Positions 23,301 through 36,144 of a stretch of 64,000 nt of DNA are shown here, piece by piece. The stretch covers positions 3,045,001-3,109,000 of the forward strand of contig NC_088305.1 in NCBI RefSeq assembly GCF_032854445.1, written 5' to 3'. Positions within the stretch are counted from its first letter, which is position 1. Each line of letters begins with the position of its first letter. Below the pieces are notes generated by a model. It saw only the letters and a program-made list of their open reading frames with translations. It searched no databases and was not told where the DNA came from. The stretch comes from Liolophura sinensis (Eukaryota > Mollusca > Polyplacophora > Chitonida > Chitonidae). Both the position numbers and the translations under genes were made by a program.

Positions 23301-24353
23301 TTGTTCCTCATATTAGGCCCTTCATATATCTTATACATATTCATTCTTTTTATCAAAAGTATGCACAACATGATTCTAACCATCACCTGGAACAACTTCA
23401 TCGCTGAATGCGGATTAAAATTATGTGCCAGTCGCACAGGTCAGTCGTATCTAGTGGTGGAAATGATGGAAGGGAGCGGCACATGCGCCGTACGGAGCAG
23501 GAGGGCTAGATTGTTAAAGAACGGACAACAAATAATTTTCCCTTATTTGTGGAAAAAGACCCAAAGGACAATAGCGATTTTTTTCTGGCGCGCTTGCTAA
23601 CTCTATAAATCAACTTTTGACCCTGAATTCTTACGAAGTCAGAGATACTCCATCTTAATGAAAAACGGAAGCACGACGTTCTTCCCCCAAGCTAATTAAA
23701 GGCTAATAGGCAAAACAGAAGTCGGGTGATGTCAGCAGAGAAATAACTCGCGCGCTATTGGTTTAAATTTTAATTCTCTCAGTGTGCGCAATTTTGCTTA
23801 CTTTAACCTGCAATATCTCAGTTTTGCAACATCACAAAGTCAGAAGGTATGCTTTTTTAAACTTCACATATACACTTGCTGTAGTGTTGCTCTGTCTTTT
23901 AAAACTATCCCTAGAATTGAGCTACTCACCAATGAGGTCAATGTAAGCCCAGTTCATGCAGCCTTCCTCTCCGGTCCTCATGGGAAAGTCCTCCAGCAGC
24001 CTGCCGATGGCCGTGTGTTTCCGTCGGGCTCTGCTCGGTTTCCTCTGCCCAGCCTCACTCTTAATTTGTCTGAATAAAACAATGGCGCATTTTTAGCAGC
24101 TCAACACATGTGCGAACTTACGAAACATAAGATTAGTCCGGATATTTTCTGTTACATTTAAGTCTATGGCGTTACTGTATTATTTATTAGCCATTGTCAA
24201 ACAAAGGGTGGGATTCCAACTGCTTAGGTGAAATTGATAGTAAAATCAGCAATGTATTGGGCGATAACTCTTCGACACCAACGATTTAAGGGAGACAACT
24301 TTGATAATTCCATCCTAGCGTTCCGTTCACATTGTTTGGGGCGTGTTATGATA

Positions 24354-24425
24354 CTTATTTATTTGATTTGTGTTTAAAGCCATACTCAAAAATATTTCAC
24401 CTGTACGACGGCGGCCAGCATTATT
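24354..24425 (-). repeat. SINE family A 3'-end fragment, minus strand
   Basis: It contains the tail TATTTATTTGATTTGTGTTT and the body block ATATTTCACCTGTACGACGG, followed by CGGCCAGCATTAT, and then stops. Confidence 0.75.
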
Positions 24426-24841
24426 TCGGATAGTGTTGTATACAACTCTAATAACTTTAAGACTAACACTGTAGGCAGTGATGAAGGTGGGAATACATTC
24501 ATAATGTCAGTCGAGCACTTTCTGAAGTGTTAAAAATTCCACACTGTACGAAAATGCTAAAATAAATTCCAGTGTTATTATTTAACAATTTCTTAATGTC
24601 ACATTAAGACTTTAATTTATTTTCAAACGCTGGTCGGGTCACACCAAACTCTTAAAATAATAGCCAGCTATGGTTGCTGGCGTTCATTACTGAGAAGTTA
24701 GAGAAACGAAAGAGGGCTGGTTAGCCTGATGTCTGTTCGATGTAGCTGATCTGACGTCTTCGACATGACATATGAGTGCCACTTTGGCGGCATGGACATA
24801 GAGATGGCCACGAGAAGACACCTAATGACACCTCGTCGTCA

Positions 24842-25057
24842 TGTTAACTACGATTTATTTATTTATTTGCTTGGTGTTTTACGCCGTACTCACCATCCGC
24901 TGGTTGCTGGCAGACCTTCCCACGTACGGCCGGAGAGGAAGCCAGCATGAGCTGGACTTGAACTCACAGCGACCGCATTGGTGAGAGACTCCTGGGTCAT
25001 TACGCTGCGCTAGCGCTCTAACCAACTGAGCCACGGAGGCCCCTTTGTTAACTACGA
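24842..25057 (-). mobile_element. SINE family A insertion with 12-bp target duplication and internal deletion
   Basis: The direct repeat TGTTAACTACGA flanks it (24842-24853 and 25046-25057). The body is in minus orientation. The head ends in GAGCCACGGAGGCCCC on the plus strand, with box A TGGCTCAGTTGG on the minus strand. About 90 bp are missing between GTTTTACGCCGTACTCA and CCATCCGC, so the middle of the element was lost. The intact duplication marks it as a real insertion that moved by target-primed reverse transcription. Confidence 0.93.
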
Positions 25058-25508
25058 AGTCAGTTACATGTATGTGCGTAGAGGAAACAGGAGTCCCAGT
25101 GATACATTAAAAAAATGAATGTGTTAAAGGACCTGGTACGTCAAGGCGGAGAATGGGCCCCAGAGAGGTACGGTAAGAAAGTGCAAATTTCAAAATCCAA
25201 GCACAGTTCTGTAAATTTCCGTATCAGAAGTGTAACACTTGATCGAAGCACTTATAAATGTTATATGGCCATAAAAAAGATGGTTGCTTTGTAATAACCC
25301 GCCGAAAATGCATTCTCGATCAAAAACGAGAATTTTTCGTTCAAACGAGGTTCTGTGCTTTTAATTTACAGTATGAAGATCAATGTTAACCAGAAAAATA
25401 TCTTTACCCTAACTCAAACCTTGGATGCTTTCTTTGTCTTCTTTCTCTGGAAACATGCTTTTGTGTGAGTAATGATATCGGCCATCTTAAATAAAATGAA
25501 ATAAGCGT

Positions 25509-25679
25509 TATTATAGACTATTTATTTATTTATTTGATTGGTGTTTTACGCCGTACTCATGAATATTTCATTTATACGACGGCGGCCCGCATTATGGTGG
25601 GTGGAAACCGGGCACCGCCCGGAGGAAACCCAAGACCATCCGCAGGTTACTGCCAGACCTTCCCACTTACTATTATAGA
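25509..25679 (-). mobile_element. 5'-truncated SINE family A insertion with 9-bp target duplication
   Basis: TATTATAGA flanks it at 25509-25517 and 25671-25679. The body (25518-25670) covers the tail to the CAGACCTTCCCAC block and lacks the tRNA head. A truncated copy with target duplications shows incomplete reverse transcription rather than later deletion. Confidence 0.85.
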
Positions 25680-25799
25680 TTAGAACGGATAATTGTTAAG
25701 GTGTGGTACACATAACACGTGGCAACTATACCAAAATCACATGTGACTCCTGCTTGAGAGAACACTATAAGGCTGAAAGCTACATTTCCTTGATATTTA

Positions 25800-25856
25800 T
25801 TCGACTGACTGGAATTGTAAAGTACGACGTTAAACCCCAAGCACTCACTCACTCAA
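25800..25856 (+). repeat. SINE family B tail fragment
   Basis: It shows GACTGACTGGAATTGT, GTACGACGTTAAACCCCAAG and (CACT)n, the 3' end of the family seen at 60432-60692. Confidence 0.7.
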
Positions 25857-27890
25857 TGGAATGGTGCATAACTGTGTGTTCAAGAATTTTTCAGAAAGTT
25901 ACATTTGTGGTGCAGTGATTTTCACAAGTCGATGTTATGAGCTATACATCGCCTCAGTGAATGTTTGAAGCTGTACAAGTCGTAGGCTTGCCATATAACA
26001 GGAAAAGAAGAATAAAGCAAAATTGAAAAAGGTGGCCTTTCGAGTGTGTCAACAGCTATCACTCACACCTTTACTCATTTTCTCTTCTTGGGGTTCACAG
26101 TTTCTTGCACTGGGGCGATTCCCCGCCTTAACATATACCAGATCCTTTACCAGGAAGTCTTTTGTCTGAGGGATGCTAGAATGTGTTCTGTATTTATAAC
26201 GTAATATTCTGTCATAATCCACATAATATCCTTTTAGACTAACAGAATGTTGAATTAACAGAATATGTGTGTTATATTTGTCAGAACAATCTACATATAT
26301 TTTACATCACTCAGATAAGCCACCGGCAAGTTATACAGAAGAAAGTGTACCCATGGACGTTTGATACATTGATAGAAGACAAGTGGCCTTCAACAACCTT
26401 TCGTCGACCACGTATTGTCATGAAGGCCTTAGAAATAATGAGGGCGGGGCAATCTACAGGACGGGGAGATGAAGGGGGAAGAGAAGAGAGCATGGAACAT
26501 TTATCAGAGGGGTAGGATCGGGGCAATGTTTGTACACAGAGCAACAGTTCTTTAAAAATGAATAAATAAATATGGTTAAACGCCATATCGGCAATATCTG
26601 CTACATATCTTCTTTTAAGGGAACTCATTGCAAACAGATATTATTTCTCTGTTCACACGCTGATTAGTGCTAATGATAAAACCAATATTTATTTTATTTA
26701 TTTATTTACTTATTTATTTATTTATTCATTTGGATGATGTCGCCGTAACATTACAAAATGTAAAGATATGTAATTCTAACATGTAGATGCATGTGTCAGT
26801 CCGCTGAACGGGGTCCTGTTATTGGCCACTATTTAAGTTGAGGAAAACATGCATAAACATTCTTTATTTCACTAAAAATACAGGTTTTTTAAGTGATACA
26901 TTTTACTTGATTTTGACTTATTCATCCACTGTATTTTGTGAAGTATTAATGAATTACTTGTCAGAAAACTTATAGGATTAGTGTACAGATTCAGTATTTA
27001 TTAATAAATAGCTACACCTGTATATATTGTTAAACTGAGTGTATTGAAAAAGGGTACATTAACCTGAGTAATATGGCATTTAAAATCACTAGATAAGGAG
27101 GCTGGTTTCATGGATTTTTTTTCGCCAATACCGGTAGTCTCCGCCGAATGACGTCGAACAACCCTGTAGTTAGTTTTTTCAAGTTTGCGCACGATTTTGC
27201 TCTAAGGAGAGCGTGGATTCGTGGCACAAGACGGAAGAAATCCTGATGATGCGAATCCCCAGGTCATTTAGGCCAGCTACGCTTGGGTTGGCCATGACGT
27301 CATCCGCTGAGCAGTAGGCTACCGGGCGGCCGACTGGAGATCGGCTAGGGCAGTAAATCTATTGTTTTTGGTGGATTTAAGGTCATTATTACGTAGAAGC
27401 CCTCCCGGTTACATACTGTTTAAACAGGTTATAATTTTTATAATTAGACCGAGGCATCCGTGGCTATATTAGTTCTGGACAACAATCCTTCAAGGATTGG
27501 CATCACAGAATTATCATTTTAAAGCATTTACGTGCTTTTGAAAGTGCAGTTTAACTTGGTGGTACCAAACGTTGATTGAAATTCGCTCTATACATATATA
27601 TGCTATAGATTGGTAGAAGTGAAATGAGATGTTAGCCTGCTGTAAAATCAGACATCGTTCAAATACCAATTAAAACAAAACTGATGACGAACACTTCCCG
27701 CTTCAGTCAAAACAGACATGCGCATAGCAGCCACCAACCAAACGGACGTCCCTTTTCAATGATCGCAAGGTCAATTCCCAAAACAACGTTCAACACAAAC
27801 CACTCATTAAAAAAATAAGAAAGAATATACAATGTACGGAATTAGTTAGGATTCATACAAAGAGAAGCACTCAATAGTTTTCAATGACGT
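25857..27890. other. No recognisable gene
   Basis: A T-rich TTTA microsatellite lies at about 26690-26728 and may be an old SINE tail. Nothing else can be assigned. Confidence 0.5.
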
Positions 27891-28174
27891 TGGAAAGGCG
27901 CAAAGGTTATTTATTTTATTTATTTATTTGATTGGTGTTTTACGCCGTAGGCCTACTCAAGAATATGTCACTTATACGACGGCGGCCAGTATTATGGTGG
28001 GTGGAAACCGGACAGAGCCAGGGGGGAAACCAGCGGGTCGCTGTCGGAGATGAAGCCAGTAATGAGCTGGACTTGAACTCACAGCGACCGCATTGGTGAG
28101 AGACTCCTGGGTCATTACGCTGCGCTAACGCTCTAACCAACTGAGCCACGGAGGCCCCTGGAAAGGCGCAAAGG
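27891..28174 (-). mobile_element. SINE family A insertion with perfect 16-bp target duplication
   Basis: TGGAAAGGCGCAAAGG stands immediately before (27891-27906) and after (28159-28174) the element. It is oriented on the minus strand, with tail at the left and the head reading GGGGCCTCCGTGGCTCAGTT on the minus strand. Box B-like GAGTTCAAGTCC is kept. A stretch between AACCAGCGGGTCGCTG and the GGAGATGAAGCCAG block is reduced. This is one of the youngest-looking insertions in the window. Confidence 0.95.
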
Positions 28175-29560
28175 AATCTTCTAGACGAGTGAGTGAATTC
28201 AGTATTCAAATCGTGTATCATGAAATAGTATGTGGCTTTTCTCTAATCAGAGCATGTATCTCAGTTGTGCTTTGATAGCAGCTGTTCATATATCCAGCGT
28301 GGTGATCTAATTCAACACAACAAATATGCGCCAACTAACCCTGCGTTGGTTATTCGAAATTAGACACAGTTATGAAGCAGGCAGCCATGGATTCTGGGCC
28401 GTCTGTCAGTATTTACTTACAGTAGTATTACACTTTTTGTAAAGCTTAAAAGGGTGATGATGTTTGGTGGAATAACCTTGACATACATGAACCTTCAAAA
28501 GCTACAAGGACCCTTCGGTATATTGCTACCCACATAAGGATAACTTACGGTGCCAAAATTGAAACTTAAGCCCAGGTAAGATTTGTTCGGTTTCCTTCAA
28601 AGGTTGGTATATAGATTTGACCGCCTTGCTATAGGTGTTGTTTAAAGGCTAGCAGACCAATATTCCGTTTAGTGAATGAGCGAAATGGAGCTTGATGAAG
28701 ATCAATAATCAGGGATGAGACAGACATTGTGATGAAAAAGAAGAAACTATACATCATATTTATAACTTTGGCAATTTTAGCATTTCTGAATTAAATTCTT
28801 AACATTTTTCTGGTGACCTTTTTGTATAAACAAAGACGAATTCCTTCAAAAAGAGGACAAATCTCGTGCTTGACTTTCTAATAATTTCTGCACATTTAAT
28901 CGTATCCATAGGAAAACAAGTATAAGTTAGCCAAAAGGAAGCACAATTTATACCCATCGGAATATACCTATACACTTGATTTTTTAAAGGTTTCAACGAA
29001 TTTAACATAGATGGTATTTAGTTGATGAACAACGAGACATTCCATAAACAGTAACATTTGTGTGCATGGTGGATTTGACGGTAATGTAGGTGTGACCTGT
29101 TTTATTAAACCCCCGAAACAACTGAGATGGAAATTTTATCATTTAAGTCTTTTTGAGGAATAGCAGTACAGAATATAGAGAAACCCCAGTTGGATAAGGA
29201 CTTACACGGTACGCGTACACTGCACCTATAGTTCTTCACCGAGACGTTTCGAGTTTTAAAGAATTTAGTTAACGCCTGAGTTTTTTGCAAGTGTTTTTGC
29301 AAGAGTGTATTTTTTCCAAACTGATTACTTCTTGTAGTGTCTTCGCTAAGACAGCAGATACAAGTTTGCTTGTACAGCTTCTTGACCACGCAATATTGCT
29401 AGCTTTTATGGGATATTTGAATTTTTTGGAATCCTGTAAAGTTGTAGTACATATCCGTGCGACGGAAAGGTACAGATAAAATCCTTCTTTTGAGAAACCA
29501 TTGATGTTTTTAAAATTGTTCCCCCAAATTGCACTTCGTTTTAGAATACGTTGACGTCGC
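28175..29560. other. No recognisable gene
   Basis: Minus-strand open frames near 29105-29577 have no recognisable motif. They end where the palindromic element begins. Confidence 0.5.
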
Positions 29561-29848
29561 GGCAGCTGTTGTAGCAATATTTACATGCCCGACAAAAATT
29601 GATTGTAATAAGTCTGGCAGACAAATAAAATATAAGATATAAAATGTGTGAAAACATAGTGGTCGGTGATCACAGTTCACAGCACTCAGCACCAAGTGTG
29701 TCCACCGTTAGCATGCATCACTAAAAGCGTGAATTGTGATCACCTATCACTCTGTATTCACACATTTTATATATTATATTTTAGTTGTCTGCCTGACTTA
29801 TTACAATCAAGTTTTGTAGGGCATGTAAATATTGCTACAACAACTGTC
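29561..29848. repeat. Palindromic element IR-A, arms about 125 bp
   Basis: The left arm (about 29561-29686) and right arm (about 29725-29848) are imperfect reverse complements. GTTGTAGCAATATTTACATG near the left edge matches CATGTAAATATTGCTACAAC at the right, and AAAATGTGTGAA matches TTCACACATTTT near the centre. The inner part holds GGTGATCACAGTTCAC and GTGAATTGTGATCACC. No protein is encoded. It is a fold-back or MITE-like element. Confidence 0.9.
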
Positions 29849-29870
29849 ACGTGAAAATCTGGTGGAAATT

Positions 29871-30307
29871 GAAGCTACAACTGATAATGAATACTTAAAT
29901 ATAAACGCACGAAGCAATTTTGTTGTTTTCTCTCAGTACTAAATAACGTTTCAACATTTATAGTTCAATTTTAATTTCCACCATGTTTTTACATTGAAGG
30001 GCAATAATCAAGGAGCTATAACAGCGTGAAAACAGAGCGGTCGGTAACCACAGTTCACACAGCACTCAGTGCCGAGTGTGTCCAACGTCAGCATCACGAA
30101 GACTGAACTTGTGATCATTGACGGTCCACTCTGTTTTCACGATGCCAAAGCTCCTGGATCATTGCCCTAAAATGTGATTATCTGGTGAAAGTTGATGATG
30201 AACACTTACCCTATAGCTATTGAGTGAGCGCGTTAATACCGAGAGAAAACAATGTAAAATTGCCTCGTGCGTTCATACTTTTGTTAAGTATCTGTATATA
30301 CAGCTTT
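29871..30307. repeat. Palindromic element IR-B, arms about 190 bp, related core
   Basis: The outer blocks ACGCACGAAGCAATTTTGTT and, reversed, AAAATTGCCTCGTGCGTT pair with each other, as do TTTTCTCTCAGTA with its partner near 30240 and GAAGGGCAATAATCAAGGAG with CTCCTGGATCATTGCCCT. The core (GCGTGAAAACAGAGCGGTCGG to CCACTCTGTTTTCACG, cut here) resembles the core of IR-A. The two palindromes sit 22 bp apart, which suggests either nested insertion or local duplication. Confidence 0.88.
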
Positions 30308-30478
30308 TATTTGGCCAGCTCAAACCGGTATATATAGGGGACACGTAAATTGTAAAAGCAATACTTCAAGAATGCTTGTTTTATTCTTCAGTTTATATAC
30401 AGGTTAAAAGTCGATCAAATAAATAAACGAAATAAATAAATAAATAATGGTTGTTTTCTTTAAACAGCTCTAGCAGCT

Positions 30479-30749
30479 TTTTATTTATTTATTTATTTGA
30501 TTGGTATTTTACGCCGCACTCAAGAATATTTCACTTATACGACGACTGCCAGCATTATGGTGGGAGGAAACCGGGCTGAGCCCGGGGGAAACCTACGACC
30601 ATCCGCAGGTTGCTGGCAGACCTTCCCACATACGGCCGGAGAGGAAGCCAGCATGAGTGGGACTTGAACTCACAGCAACCGCATTGGTGAGAGACTCCTG
30701 GGTCATTACGCTGTGCTAGCGCGCTAACCAACTGAGCCACGGAGGCCCC
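30479..30749 (-). mobile_element. Full-length SINE family A, minus strand
   Basis: The complete reversed order is present: tail TTATTTATTTATTTATTTGA, GTATTTTACGCCGCACTCAA, GGTGGGAGGAAACCGGGCTG, GACCATCCGCAGGTTGCTGG, GGCCGGAGAGGAAGCCAGCA and head CTAACCAACTGAGCCACGGA. This is the best reference copy in the window. A diverged duplication (TAGCAGCTTTTT/TATCAGCTGTTT) may flank it. Confidence 0.93.
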
Positions 30750-30955
30750 TATCAGCTGTTTCATTAATGTGTAGAAAACATGGTCTTAATACATAATGAT
30801 TCAACAATATAGCCCGTACTCGAACGCATCCACTGTTTATAGCAAAGGCATATCAGGGGAGCATTTGATATTATTATTTACGGTATTAGAAAATTACTAA
30901 AATTCAAAATATTTTGTTTTTACGAATGTCTATATCACAGCGACATGTATATGTC

Positions 30956-31043
30956 TGGCTGACGTCGTAGAAGTGAAATATTGTTGGGCACGGCGTAAAG
31001 CTTCAAGCAAATATGGGTCTAGATAAATAAATAAATAAATCTA
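30956..31043 (+). repeat. SINE family A 3'-end fragment
   Basis: It reads GCTGACGTCGTAGAAGTGAA, ATATTGTTGGGCACGGCGTA and an ATAAATAAATAAATAAAT tail. Confidence 0.7.
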
Positions 31044-31150
31044 GCTGTTTATGCATTGGCCTATATGCTTAAAAAGTATAACAACGTATAGACGCCCCTT
31101 TGAACCATGGCTGAAGCACAATAAGGTAAGAAAAATGCATTTTTTTTTTT

Positions 31151-31414
31151 GTTTTTTATTTTTTGATTGTTGTATCACGCCGTACTCAAGAACATTTCAC
31201 TTTTACGACGGCGGCCAGCATTAAGGTGGGTGGAAACCGGGCAGAGCACAGGGGAAACCCACGACCATCCGCAGGTTGTCGGCAGACCTTCCCACGTACG
31301 GCCGGAGAGGAAGCCAGCATGAGCTGGACTTGAACTCACAGCGGCCGCATTGGTGAGAGACTACTGGGTCATTACGCTGCGCTAGCGCGCTAACCAACTG
31401 ACCCACGGAGGCCC
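31151..31414 (-). repeat. SINE family A, near-full copy, minus strand
   Basis: All body blocks from ATCACGCCGTACTCAAG to the head CTAACCAACTGACCCACGGAG are present. Its T-rich tail is homopolymeric rather than TTTA repeats. It sits 25 bp from an oppositely oriented partial copy. Confidence 0.9.
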
Positions 31415-31438
31415 TGGTCTTCATTGTTAAACTCGAGG

Positions 31439-31580
31439 GAAGGTCTCCCAGCAACCTGCGGATGGTCGTGCTTCTCCCCCGGGCTTTGCACGGTTTCCTC
31501 CCACCATAATGCGGGCCGCCGTCGTATGAGTGAAATATTTGAGTACGGCGTAAAACACCAATTAAATAAATAAATAAATT
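31439..31580 (+). repeat. SINE family A, 5'-truncated copy, plus strand
   Basis: It begins at GGAAGGTCTCCCAGCAACC and runs to AACACCAATTAAATAAATAA. Together with the preceding minus copy it makes an inverted pair that could form a long hairpin in transcripts. Confidence 0.88.
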
Positions 31581-33419
31581 ATTGTTAAACTGACATAAGG
31601 CATATGGCGCATGTACTCCGTTAGGAAATAAGTTAATCTGACATGAAAATAGCTAAATTGTGGAGTTTTGTTTTACTTGACCAGTTTGTTTTAGTTAGTC
31701 CCTATATTTTGTGGCAAAAATATGCTCTTTTAATATCCGGAAACCACAGAGGTTATATATGGGCCGATCGGCTGGCTATACGGCAACTCATTATATGTAA
31801 GATTCCAGTCGGTGATCTTTTGACAATTAAATTAGACTAGATTTCTTCATGGGTCACACCCGAGTCTTCAGTAAAACCTGCATTGGTTATGACAGTAACA
31901 ATTAACACAAGTATGTGAAAAGACGGAAAATCAATGGGAAATCTACAATGTATTTTGGTGGAAACAGAAAACATGTGACTTTTATCGGTCTAGGTCCTCT
32001 CTTCAAGAAGAAAAGATAAAAGCTAAATGATTAGTCTCACCTCTGCGCCGTGAAGGCATATGGTCACCTCCCAATTGACTGTGAAGTAGAAGTATACATA
32101 AAATGAAACAGGAAAAGAAAATAAGAAAGGCCATATAACGGTAAATATATGGAGCTTGTCGACATGAAGGTGAAGAGAAACAGGCCAGCACCACGCCTTG
32201 CTTAAAAGGCGGAGAATGGCAACTGTTGTGTTGGAGGTGTGAATAGATATACACTCAGGACATAAGAGCACGTGACATATCGCTTAAATTTTGCCCCAAA
32301 GCTGACAAACGACCGTGAAAGTGGGGGCGACCGTTCCCACTGTAACCCGATCGCCATTCTGTGTCTGCCGCCTTTTGTCGTCTGGGAAATAAGCTGTCGC
32401 TAAGCCGCACTTGGTCTATTGGTGTCATAGTCTGTGCCAGAGCTGCGGGTCTCAGCGATTCTGGAAAACCTGGGCGAAATGGCAACTAAATTTTATCCTT
32501 TCCACAGATTGGGTTTGATTGAAGAAAGCGACACTTATTCTACCAAAAAAAAAAAAAAGAAAAACAAACAAAAAAAAAAAAAACAAAAAAGAGAAAAAAA
32601 TGGGAGGGGGTGGTGGGTGGTTGGATAGAGAGAGATTCGATTGCTAGTTAGAACAGTGAAAAACACCCCAAAAAACAAAAACCAAAAAAAAAAACAAACA
32701 ATATAATGTTAAAGTTTTCCTGTATTGCTCTAAATGCTATTTAGAATTTATTTTTATGCTATTCTAGATAGCATCCTGTATTGCTCCAAATGCTATTAAG
32801 AATTTATTTTGATACAAAAAACTGCATTGATTGTTGGATTAGCTCGTTTTGGTGTATAACTAGACGTACATAATCCTGTAGATAAAGTCATAATGATTTT
32901 ATCCAAAGATAAAAGAACAGTACAACAACTTAGTTTCACATGACTGCCATCTTATTTGATATCACCTTCCACGGTTGTCATTTCGGGCCAAGATACAAAT
33001 TTTTAATCGTCTGCATAAATTCTAGTTTCAACCTGGATGCTCAAACTTTAAGTACGGTATGGATATACTTTCAGTGGTCTTTCCACTGATGTTCACATAT
33101 TTTGGGGCTTTTTTAAAAATTTTACTTCAATAGTTTTAATCATGAGGACTTGGTATGAACAAGATAATATGTACCTGGAAAAGAAAAACGGAAGAGATCT
33201 GCATACACATGTACATAAAAAAAAACATGAATGAAAAAAAAAATCATAAAATTGTCACACTCTGTTTTTGTGTAATATTAACATTGTTAGAGCTTAAAAT
33301 TTTGAACACTATTGGAGACCGTCAATCTAGCGATTTAAGCACATTGTCATAGATTGATCTAATCATTTATGAGCATTACATATATCCGCAATAAGTGAAG
33401 GGAAAATAAGCGAATAAAT
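31581..33419. other. No recognisable gene; long A-rich tracts
   Basis: A/AAC-rich runs occur at 32544-32600 and 32670-32700. A near-repeat of about 48 bp (GTATTGCTC-AAATGCTATT) occurs twice at 32720-32810. A modestly CpG-richer patch at 32290-32480 has no clear exon. Confidence 0.45.
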
Positions 33420-33659
33420 TATTCAGAATGAGCTGTCGATCTACAGCGGTGAAATGAAGCATAGAGCGATGGAGCATCCGGGCACCTGCGCGAGCGTTCT
33501 CCTCTCCGATGACAGACGAGTGTAGCGCGCCGATAATGGTAGGGTGGCGGAGCAAGTACAGCCATCGGGATTGGATTTTACCGAAATTCGGCGATTTCAG
33601 ACGGATTCTGACGCGAAGAGAAGCCGTTGGATTGTACCCCTGCCACTGAGCTTTTCATG
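33420..33659 (+). promoter_or_regulatory. Candidate promoter/first non-coding exon
   Basis: Sequence here is visibly richer in CG dinucleotides than its surroundings and ends at a strong donor, CAT|GTGAGTATAC, at 33660. An ATG at 33536 opens only a 37-codon frame that stops before the donor, so any exon would be 5' UTR with a short upstream frame. The nearest downstream coding exon on the same strand is the MRL exon at 61838. Linking them is an inference; other unseen genes could own it. Confidence 0.3.
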
Positions 33660-33660
33660 T

Positions 33661-36144
33661 GAGTATACATTTGGAAGCTTTTTCTGTCGTAAAAGCTCGA
33701 GAAGGCCCGTTGAAGTGGACACGTGCGAGGCGCCGGGAACTGGCGGCTGTCATTTTCATTGTGTCCTTATAGACCCGAGTAGGCCTAACCCAGACGCTCT
33801 GTAATACCGACTAGCATAATGTGTCTGCCTAAGACGACCAGAACCATGCTAACCTCCAACCTTACCACTGCTCTCAGCACTGCTCAAGTGTCAGCTACTT
33901 GATCTGATCGAAGTTTAATGACCGTATTTTTAGGTGCTAGCAGTTTAACAGTTTAATTTGTAGGCAGTATGCCTTGCCAGCCACATACTTGTAGGCTACT
34001 ACACAAATTGTACACGTAAGTTGTACACTGTATAGAATGCTTCTATTGTTGTAGGCCTGCGGCGCCTGGCAATGGCTTGTGTTTGACAGCTCAGTGTTGT
34101 CGATATTAAAATGACTAGTGCCTACATTAAGTATATATATATATATATATATAAATTGTATCAAGTGTTGGACCCGATTTCATCCATGATGCATTGGTAC
34201 ATACTACAGAATAGAAAGCCATGACCAGGCGTTTAAGTGCCTAGCCAAGAGTCTCGGCTCTGATCTTTTAATATGGAACTAGGCGTAGATCACGGCCGAG
34301 GAGTCATCCTAGTTAAAATAGTGGTCTTTAAAAACAGCTTTGCGTCTAGAAACTCCGCGTTGCAAAAATCCGTGCAAAATGAACCAATACATGCATTTAC
34401 CAGGCAAAACTCCAATAAATTATGTTCACCAAGACATTCTCTGTTCCTCTGCCAATTTTTGCCACATTCTGTTGCCTTTAAGGCTGGTAAATCCAAGATA
34501 ATTCACAGTTGTGACGTACGCTCACACGCTGTGTTGACATTGTGACCTAATAAATCGGGTTGTTGCTCGACATGCTTGCGTATGTATAGAAACATACGTC
34601 TCTATGTTTTGATCAGCTGGCTGTCAGTTCTGACAGACAGAAAGCCATGTTACTGCAGAAGAATGAATTTGCAATTGTCTGAAGGCTATAGAGCAGAATC
34701 GTGCACCCCACAGTTGGTGCGAAATTCCAAATTAAGTTTGCATTTGCAAAAAAAAAGGGGTGGGGGGTGTCTTCGGCAACCATTCCATTCTGAATTTCAG
34801 GGAAAGGCCAACTGCTGCTGCGTATGCGCGCCTCACTGACCCAAATTTTAAAAACATGGAAGCGCGCGGCAACCTGCTCAATGAGAGCCTATTTTTGACC
34901 TCGGCTAAGATTTACAGGAGAATTGTGATGTAACGGCATGTAGCGATTGTGGCAAGATGTGCACAGTTGCCGTGCTATGTGTGTACTCAGGATGAATCTA
35001 ATGTGCATGCATAGGAGTTGAACGAGAGAGTAGCTCTTTGTAAGCTGAGTTCCCATAACTCTCGGGCTAAGGGTGGCCAGTGGTCCCCGCTTTTCAGTAT
35101 ACATCCTTAGCCATCCTTAGACCGATGTCCCGGGCTTATTCAGCGCAATCCCAAAATATGTCACATTTCCAGAACAGTTAGGTGAACAACAACAAAATAC
35201 TTTTCCCCTTTCTCCATAAAAAGAAAATGAAAGTAGTGAAGGAAAAGCAAAGCGAGTATTGTCCCTACCCCTGCTTCACAGCTGGAATAAACTCACATAA
35301 GACGTACGCTATAAACAATTTTTAAGAAACTGTCAGCAGAGAAAACTGAAAATTTATCCTCATTCACAACCATGGTAGGCCGAGATGTAGTTCTCTGTAG
35401 AAATACTTCCCTTTGCCGATTTCTGGGGAGAGAGGGACATTAAAATGTTTCCTGTTTTTTTTTTTGACTGCATGTCCTTGTACTTTGTCATTATTGCTAG
35501 TCCAGTCATAACTGGCTTACATATATTATTGAATATACATGTATGTATAAATGCATACTCTCATTCTAACATATTATATATTATGAATATACAGGTTCAA
35601 CTATCAAAGTTTACAATATAATCAGCCACTACTATAATTTTTGATTAATAAATGTTGGGCCAGAAATCAAATTAAGGTGATGCTTTGACACAGCTTGCAC
35701 AAATGTGTCCCCAACTGTTGATTATATTTATTATGATTCATGCATATACATGTTTATGTAGGCCTGTGGAAATATTCATGGGTCAGTGCTTCATTGAAAT
35801 TCTAATAAATGTAAAAAAAAAAAAAAAAAAAAATTATCGTCAGTATAATCAATGTAAATTATTTGTTAATGTTTCTGCTGCTTTCTATTATCATGCAGGT
35901 TACGTATGATGTAAACATCTGTTAAATACATGTAAACGTTATATATACATGTATACCTACATATTGCTTATATAAGGATAGATATACATAGATAAACATG
36001 TAAATCTTCTACAAACATTGTAATGGCAATATGCTAGATCCTCCACAAATTCGACCAGAGAAGTGATGCATGTTTTAACCATATTAGAAGAATGTTCCCT
36101 GAACTGGACAGGTTATTCACCTGAACAATACATTGTATTCTTCA
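33661..36144. other. No recognisable gene
   Basis: A (TA)n tract lies at 34133-34152 and a poly(A) run at 35813-35833. From about 35.5 kb onward the palindrome TACATGTA becomes frequent and stays so to the end of the window. Confidence 0.5.

Noticed and set aside
28085-28158. True tRNA genes at SINE heads
   Set aside because: Box A and box B-like words are present, but no cloverleaf or anticodon arm is intact and each is joined to a SINE body.
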